Below are positions 30,771 to 33,866 of a DNA stretch of 33,866 nt, one piece after another. The stretch covers positions 1 to 33,866 of the forward strand of contig JADHWO010000023.1 of the NCBI GenBank assembly GCA_016783445.1, in the 5' to 3' direction. Within the stretch, counting starts at the first letter, position 1. The number at the start of each line of letters is the position of its first letter. A program made the translations under genes and the position numbers. The notes beneath the pieces are model-generated. The model worked only from the letters and a program-made list of their open reading frames with translations. It had not been told where the DNA came from and ran no database searches. This DNA is from Candidatus Aminicenantota bacterium (GTDB lineage Bacteria; Acidobacteriota; Aminicenantia; Aminicenantales; Aminicenantaceae).

Positions 30771-31016
30771 TTACTTAGAAACGTTACTTAAAATGTGATC
30801 TATCGCCTTCCCAACAGTGGTCATCTTTTCCGCTTCTTCATCAGGAATATCCATATTAAACTCATCTTCCAAGGCCATGACCAACTCTACTGTATCTAAG
30901 GAATCTGCACCAAGATCATCAATGAAGGACGCTTCTTCGGTAACCTGGTCTTCACTGATACTGAGCTTGTCTGAAACGATAGCCTTTATTTTCTTCAATA
31001 ATTCTTCTCTTTCCAT
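30771..31016 (-). CDS. acpP: acyl carrier protein
   Basis: The 81-residue acidic helical protein carries growing acyl chains on a phosphopantetheine arm attached to Ser39 in [12 protein letters not shown]. Length and composition are standard. AGGAGG stands six bases upstream of the ATG. It lies between fabG and fabF, the usual order. CoaX in this window feeds the CoA from which the arm derives. Confidence 0.97.
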   Translation of the reverse strand: MEREELLKKIKAIVSDKLSISEDQVTEEASFIDDLGADSLDTVELVMALEDEFNMDIPDEEAEKMTTVGKAIDHILSNVSK

Positions 31017-31070
31017 GTTTTCCTCCTCTTTAATTATATTTTCCTTTTTCGAATTGTTTTTCTATGGTTA

Positions 31071-31808
31071 TTAAAACATTCCACCATTTACGTTTATGAC
31101 CTGACCTGTAATATAAGCTGCTTCATCAGAGAGAAGGAATTTTACAGCATGCGCGATTTCCTCAACAACCCCAAATCTTTTCATAGGAATTATGTCAACA
31201 AACATTTTTTTAACAGCCTCAGGTAGACTCTCGGTCATGGGGGTGGCAATAAAGCCTGGTGCTACAGCATTTACAGTTATGCCACGTGCTGCAACTTCTC
31301 TGGATAATGATTTCGTGAAACCAATAACTCCCGCCTTTGAAGCGGAATAGTTACACTGACCTGGGTTTCCCATCAATCCCACGACCGAAGAAAGGTTAAC
31401 AATCCGACCATACCGGTTGCCAATCATATTCCTTATGACCGCTTTAGAAAAATTGAAAACCCCTTTTAAATTTACGTCTAAAACGGCATCCCATTCTTCC
31501 TCTTTCATTCTCATCAATAGATTATCTTTTGTTATTCCTGCGTTATTAACCAGGTGGTCAATATTTTTTTGGTCTTCGACAACCGATTCGATAACTTTTA
31601 TGCTCTGATCCATACGAGTAACATCTGCACAGAATATGGAAGCTTTTCCATTTTTGTCCTCAATTTTTTTTGCCACTTCTTCCAGTTTGTCTTTCTGAAT
31701 ATCAACCAGAACTATCTCAGATCCTGCCCGGGCAAGCTCCAGCGCAATGGCCTCTCCAATCCCTTGAGAAGCCCCTGTAACAATTGATACTCTACCTTTA
31801 AACTCCAT
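31071..31808 (-). CDS. fabG: 3-oxoacyl-ACP reductase
   Basis: The 245-residue short-chain dehydrogenase reduces beta-ketoacyl-ACP with NADPH. It has TGASQGIG (11-18), NNAG (88-91), the catalytic Ser140/Ser141, Tyr154 and Lys158 (YSASK), and the typical end YITGQVINVNGGMF. It follows plsX with one base between stop and start (TGA-G-ATG), so it is translationally coupled. The genes fabH and fabD, often between plsX and fabG, are absent here. Confidence 0.95.
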   Translation of the reverse strand: MEFKGRVSIVTGASQGIGEAIALELARAGSEIVLVDIQKDKLEEVAKKIEDKNGKASIFCADVTRMDQSIKVIESVVEDQKNIDHLVNNAGITKDNLLMRMKEEEWDAVLDVNLKGVFNFSKAVIRNMIGNRYGRIVNLSSVVGLMGNPGQCNYSASKAGVIGFTKSLSREVAARGITVNAVAPGFIATPMTESLPEAVKKMFVDIIPMKRFGVVEEIAHAVKFLLSDEAAYITGQVINVNGGMF

Positions 31809-31809
31809 C

Positions 31810-32823
31810 TCAACCTTTTACTTTGCTAAAATTGTGGGAAAGCTTTCCTATCTCTTTTTGAATTTTCTCCTGAACTTTGCTCGTAACAAAATCCCTGGCT
31901 AATCCCACAGCATTTTTAACAGCAATAGGATTTGAACACCCATGACCGACTATACAAACTCCGTTTATTCCTAAAAGTTGTGCTCCTCCATACTCTGTAT
32001 AGTCGATTTTTTTATAGATCTTCTTCAAGTTTCTTTTCATCAAAAAAAATCCGATCTTCGCAAAAAAATTCTTCATGATTTCTGTACGAGCCATATAAAA
32101 GATGGTTTCAATTACTCCCTCGCTGACTTTTAAAGCGACATTCCCTGTAAATCCGTCACTAACAATGACATCAGCCTTCCCGGAATATATATCTTTCCCT
32201 TCTACATTACCAACAAAATTCAAAGAGGAAGCCCGAAGCCTGTCATATGTTTCTTTGGTTAGCTCATTCCCTTTAGACTCTTCTTCCCCTATACTCATCA
32301 AACCAATCCTGGGATTCTTCCGGCCTAATATACTTTCCATAAAAATATGACCCATCACTGCAAACTGTTCCAGATGGCTGGGTCGGCAGTTAACGTTTGC
32401 TCCCACATCTATTAGAAGAGTAAGATTATTTCGGGTAGGAACAAGTAGGGATAACGCAGGCTTTTCTACGCCTTTTAATGCCCCCAATATTTGTTTGGAG
32501 ATATAAACAACTGCTGCGGTATTTCCAGTGCTTACAAAAGCCTCCGCTTCCCCTTCTTTTACCAGTTGAGCCCCGACACGGATAGAAGATCTTTTCTTTC
32601 TTCGAAAAGAAAGAAGTCCCTCTCCCATTCCAATGGCTTCTGGGGCATTAACAATCGTAATTTTTGCGTTTGAATGGTTAATACTCTTGAACTCTTTTTT
32701 TATAAGGTCCTCAACACCAACAAGAATAACCTCAAGTTTATACTCCCGGGATGCTTTTATCGCCCCTTCCACTACTATTCTGGGACCAAAGTCTCCACCC
32801 ATTGCATCAATAGCAACCTTCAT
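31810..32823 (-). CDS. plsX: phosphate acyltransferase PlsX
   Basis: The 337-residue enzyme makes acyl-phosphate from acyl-ACP, the first step of phospholipid synthesis in the PlsX/PlsY route. The start MKVAIDAMGGDFGP is diagnostic. GNTAAVV, LLIDVGANVNCRP and VSDGFTGNVALKVSEG follow, as does the late GGAQLLGINGVCIVGHG. AAGGGGG lies upstream of the ATG. It follows rpmF by 13 bases. The partner PlsY is not in the window. Confidence 0.96.
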   Translation of the reverse strand: MKVAIDAMGGDFGPRIVVEGAIKASREYKLEVILVGVEDLIKKEFKSINHSNAKITIVNAPEAIGMGEGLLSFRRKKRSSIRVGAQLVKEGEAEAFVSTGNTAAVVYISKQILGALKGVEKPALSLLVPTRNNLTLLIDVGANVNCRPSHLEQFAVMGHIFMESILGRKNPRIGLMSIGEEESKGNELTKETYDRLRASSLNFVGNVEGKDIYSGKADVIVSDGFTGNVALKVSEGVIETIFYMARTEIMKNFFAKIGFFLMKRNLKKIYKKIDYTEYGGAQLLGINGVCIVGHGCSNPIAVKNAVGLARDFVTSKVQEKIQKEIGKLSHNFSKVKG

Positions 32824-32836
32824 TCATCCCCCTTTG

Positions 32837-33019
32837 TCAGTCTTTAGTCCCTTCAATGACCTGCTTTTCCCTGTAAAAACCGCATTCAGGGCAAACACGG
32901 TGAGGCTGTTTTGGATTCCCACAATTGGGGCATAGAGCTAAAGAAGGAACGGAAAGAGCGTCATGCGCTCTCCTTTTGTTTTTTCGTGAATGGGAATGCC
33001 TTCTTTTCGGATGTGCCAT
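32837..33019 (-). CDS. rpmF: 50S ribosomal protein L32
   Basis: The 60-residue protein has the L32 start AHPKRRHSHSRKNKRRAH and four zinc-binding cysteines (30, 33, 43, 46) in CPNCG and CPECG, so it is the zinc-bound form. The ATG directly follows the yceD stop (TAA-ATG). The yceD-rpmF-plsX order is conserved widely in bacteria. Confidence 0.97.
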   Translation of the reverse strand: MAHPKRRHSHSRKNKRRAHDALSVPSLALCPNCGNPKQPHRVCPECGFYREKQVIEGTKD

Positions 33020-33538
33020 TTAACTTTTATCTCCAATAAACATCTTTAATTTATCAAGGCGTGGATCAGAAATTCTTTTTACACAGGCACATTTGCCACT
33101 ACTTATGATTTTCCCGCAAACAGGACAGATCCCCGCACAATTTTCTGAACATAAGGGCTTAGTAGGAAATGACAAGTTCAGCTGTTCAAAAACAACCTCT
33201 CTGATATCTATCTTGTTTTCATAGTAGAACAATTTGTTTATATCATCGCCTTCCAGATGATCTTTCATTACATCAAGTTCTTCAGGAAGATAAACAACAT
33301 CAAACTTGGAATCGACCGGGAATTCAAAAGGAATAATACAGCGGCTGCACACAAAGCTGATGAGAGTGGTAATATTTCCTTTTATTAAAATATCTTCTCC
33401 CGCCTTTTTAACTGTGAGCTCAGCATGAACAGGATGGAGGAAAACAGCGCTTTCCTCTACAAGGCCTTCGCTGGAAAACTCATAATTTCTGGAAACTTTT
33501 AGCCCTTTTTGAGGTAGTTTGTCAACATTTATAATCAT
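33020..33538 (-). CDS. yceD: YceD/DUF177 family protein
   Basis: The 172-residue protein of the DUF177 family is encoded just upstream of rpmF; family members are linked to 23S rRNA maturation. It has CSRC (the first Cys pair) in the middle and a C-terminal knuckle KPLCSENCAGICPVCG followed by GKCAC. A TTG four codons upstream (33550) has AGGAGG at good distance and is an alternative start. I prefer the ATG at 33538 because it gives the family's usual N-terminus (MIINVDKLPQKGL) and because the promoter would place that AGGAGG upstream of the transcript. Confidence 0.88.
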   Translation of the reverse strand: MIINVDKLPQKGLKVSRNYEFSSEGLVEESAVFLHPVHAELTVKKAGEDILIKGNITTLISFVCSRCIIPFEFPVDSKFDVVYLPEELDVMKDHLEGDDINKLFYYENKIDIREVVFEQLNLSFPTKPLCSENCAGICPVCGKIISSGKCACVKRISDPRLDKLKMFIGDKS

Positions 33539-33562
33539 CTTCTCTTCCAAATAAGTCCTCCT

Positions 33563-33590
33563 ATTATACCATCTTGCTTCCCTTTGTCAA
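33563..33590 (-). promoter_or_regulatory. near-consensus promoter of the yceD-rpmF-plsX-fabG-acpP-fabF operon
   Basis: On the minus strand TTGACA (33590-33585) and TATAAT (33568-33563) are both perfect, separated by 16 bases. The predicted start is near 33556. The AGGAGG at 33562-33557 begins right after the -10. Confidence 0.7.
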
Positions 33591-33657
33591 CAATTCCACA
33601 TGGGGTAGCAAGTATTTTTTTTGTCGTGATGAAGGACTGATCAATCACATTATAAGG

Positions 33658-33866
33658 GTATTTGGGGATGGATGTAGCAACTTTGAAGATTTAGCCTTCC
33701 TGAATCGCAATTTGAGGAAATCCGGCGAAGCCGGACACCGAGTATGTTTAAACTCAGGCCAGTGGATTCAGAAAACACGCAACTTTTGCCCCAGCGAGTC
33801 AAAAGCTGCTCGGTTTCAGGCTTCGCTCTCCTCTCCATCATGGAGAGGAACCATGCCCGCTTTGCC
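33658..33866 (-). ncRNA. structured repeat, copy B (candidate non-coding RNA, may continue past the edge)
   Basis: Helices matching copy A: CTGAATC/GATTCAG (33700-33706 with 33765-33771), TGAG/CTCA (33713-33716 with 33753-33756), TCCGGC-gaa-GCCGGA (33721-33735), GCAACTTTTG/CAAAAGCTGC (33779-33788 with 33800-33809, loop containing CCAGCGA), and CCTCTCC-atcat-GGAGAGG (33830-33848). The A-C mismatch in the fourth helix becomes a G-U wobble if the minus strand is the RNA, which suggests the orientation. The element may extend beyond 33866. Confidence 0.5.

Larger units (their letters stand above)
33551..33866. other. non-coding end of the window: promoter plus repeat copy B
   Basis: It holds the yceD promoter and the second copy of the structured repeat (33658 to the edge). 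The bases between (33591-33657) show nothing recognisable. The open minus-strand frame at 33650-33841 is a translation of the repeat. Confidence 0.6.

Noticed and set aside
33650-33841. Open frame of 63 codons on the minus strand
   Set aside because: It lies wholly in repeat copy B and has no counterpart open frame in copy A.

Overview
The window looks like chromosomal DNA of an uncultured, probably anaerobic, diderm-type bacterium. It carries bacterial housekeeping genes (dnaE, valS, guaA, rnr, birA, coaX and a yceD-rpmF-plsX-fabG-acpP-fabF lipid cluster), an ETF pair, a membrane polyferredoxin, and an archaeal-type phosphoglycerate mutase. Base composition is moderately AT-rich. The style (short REP-like palindromes, DUF362 plus polyferredoxin, carbamate kinase with OTC) would fit a candidate phylum such as Aminicenantes. 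That placement is a low-confidence guess, because no rRNA is present.

Layout. 1-600: the start of a minus-strand gene running off the left edge, a tRNA-Val(GAC) with its promoter, and a gene-free stretch. 600-2750 (+): a secreted protein of unknown function, a YfcE-type phosphoesterase, a 40-codon basic mini-gene, and several palindromic repeats. 2768-8082 (+): one operon from a clear promoter, encoding a cyclic-2,3-diphosphoglycerate-synthetase-like P-loop protein, carbamate kinase, ornithine carbamoyltransferase and a large charged protein of unknown function. 8088-21453 (-): a SelB-like protein lacking the GTPase half, overlapping RNase R; then an unknown protein, CoaX, BirA, ValS, DnaE and GuaA. 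21454-21994: a non-coding stretch holding a structured repeat. 21995-26958 (+): ApgM, a cell-wall amidase, a Tat-exported DUF362 protein and a NapH/NapG-like polyferredoxin fusion. 26966-33538 (-): a DUF2914 protein, EtfA/EtfB, and the fatty-acid/phospholipid operon from a near-consensus promoter. 33551-33866: a second copy of the structured repeat.

How the genes fit together. The citrulline-to-ATP pair (OTC plus carbamate kinase) suggests amino-acid fermentation. The plsX-fab operon supplies acyl-ACP for membranes, with ETF next to it. The amidase, DUF362 and polyferredoxin genes are translationally coupled and act at or outside the inner membrane.

Best candidates for something undescribed: (1) a roughly 200-bp repeat present twice, whose helices change sequence on both sides while loops and linkers stay constant, which looks like a structured RNA family; (2) a stand-alone SelB C-terminal half (domain III plus winged helices) coupled to RNase R; (3) a polyferredoxin with an internal twin-arginine motif, implying mixed Sec/Tat insertion; (4) promoters placed so close to start codons that some mRNAs should be leaderless.
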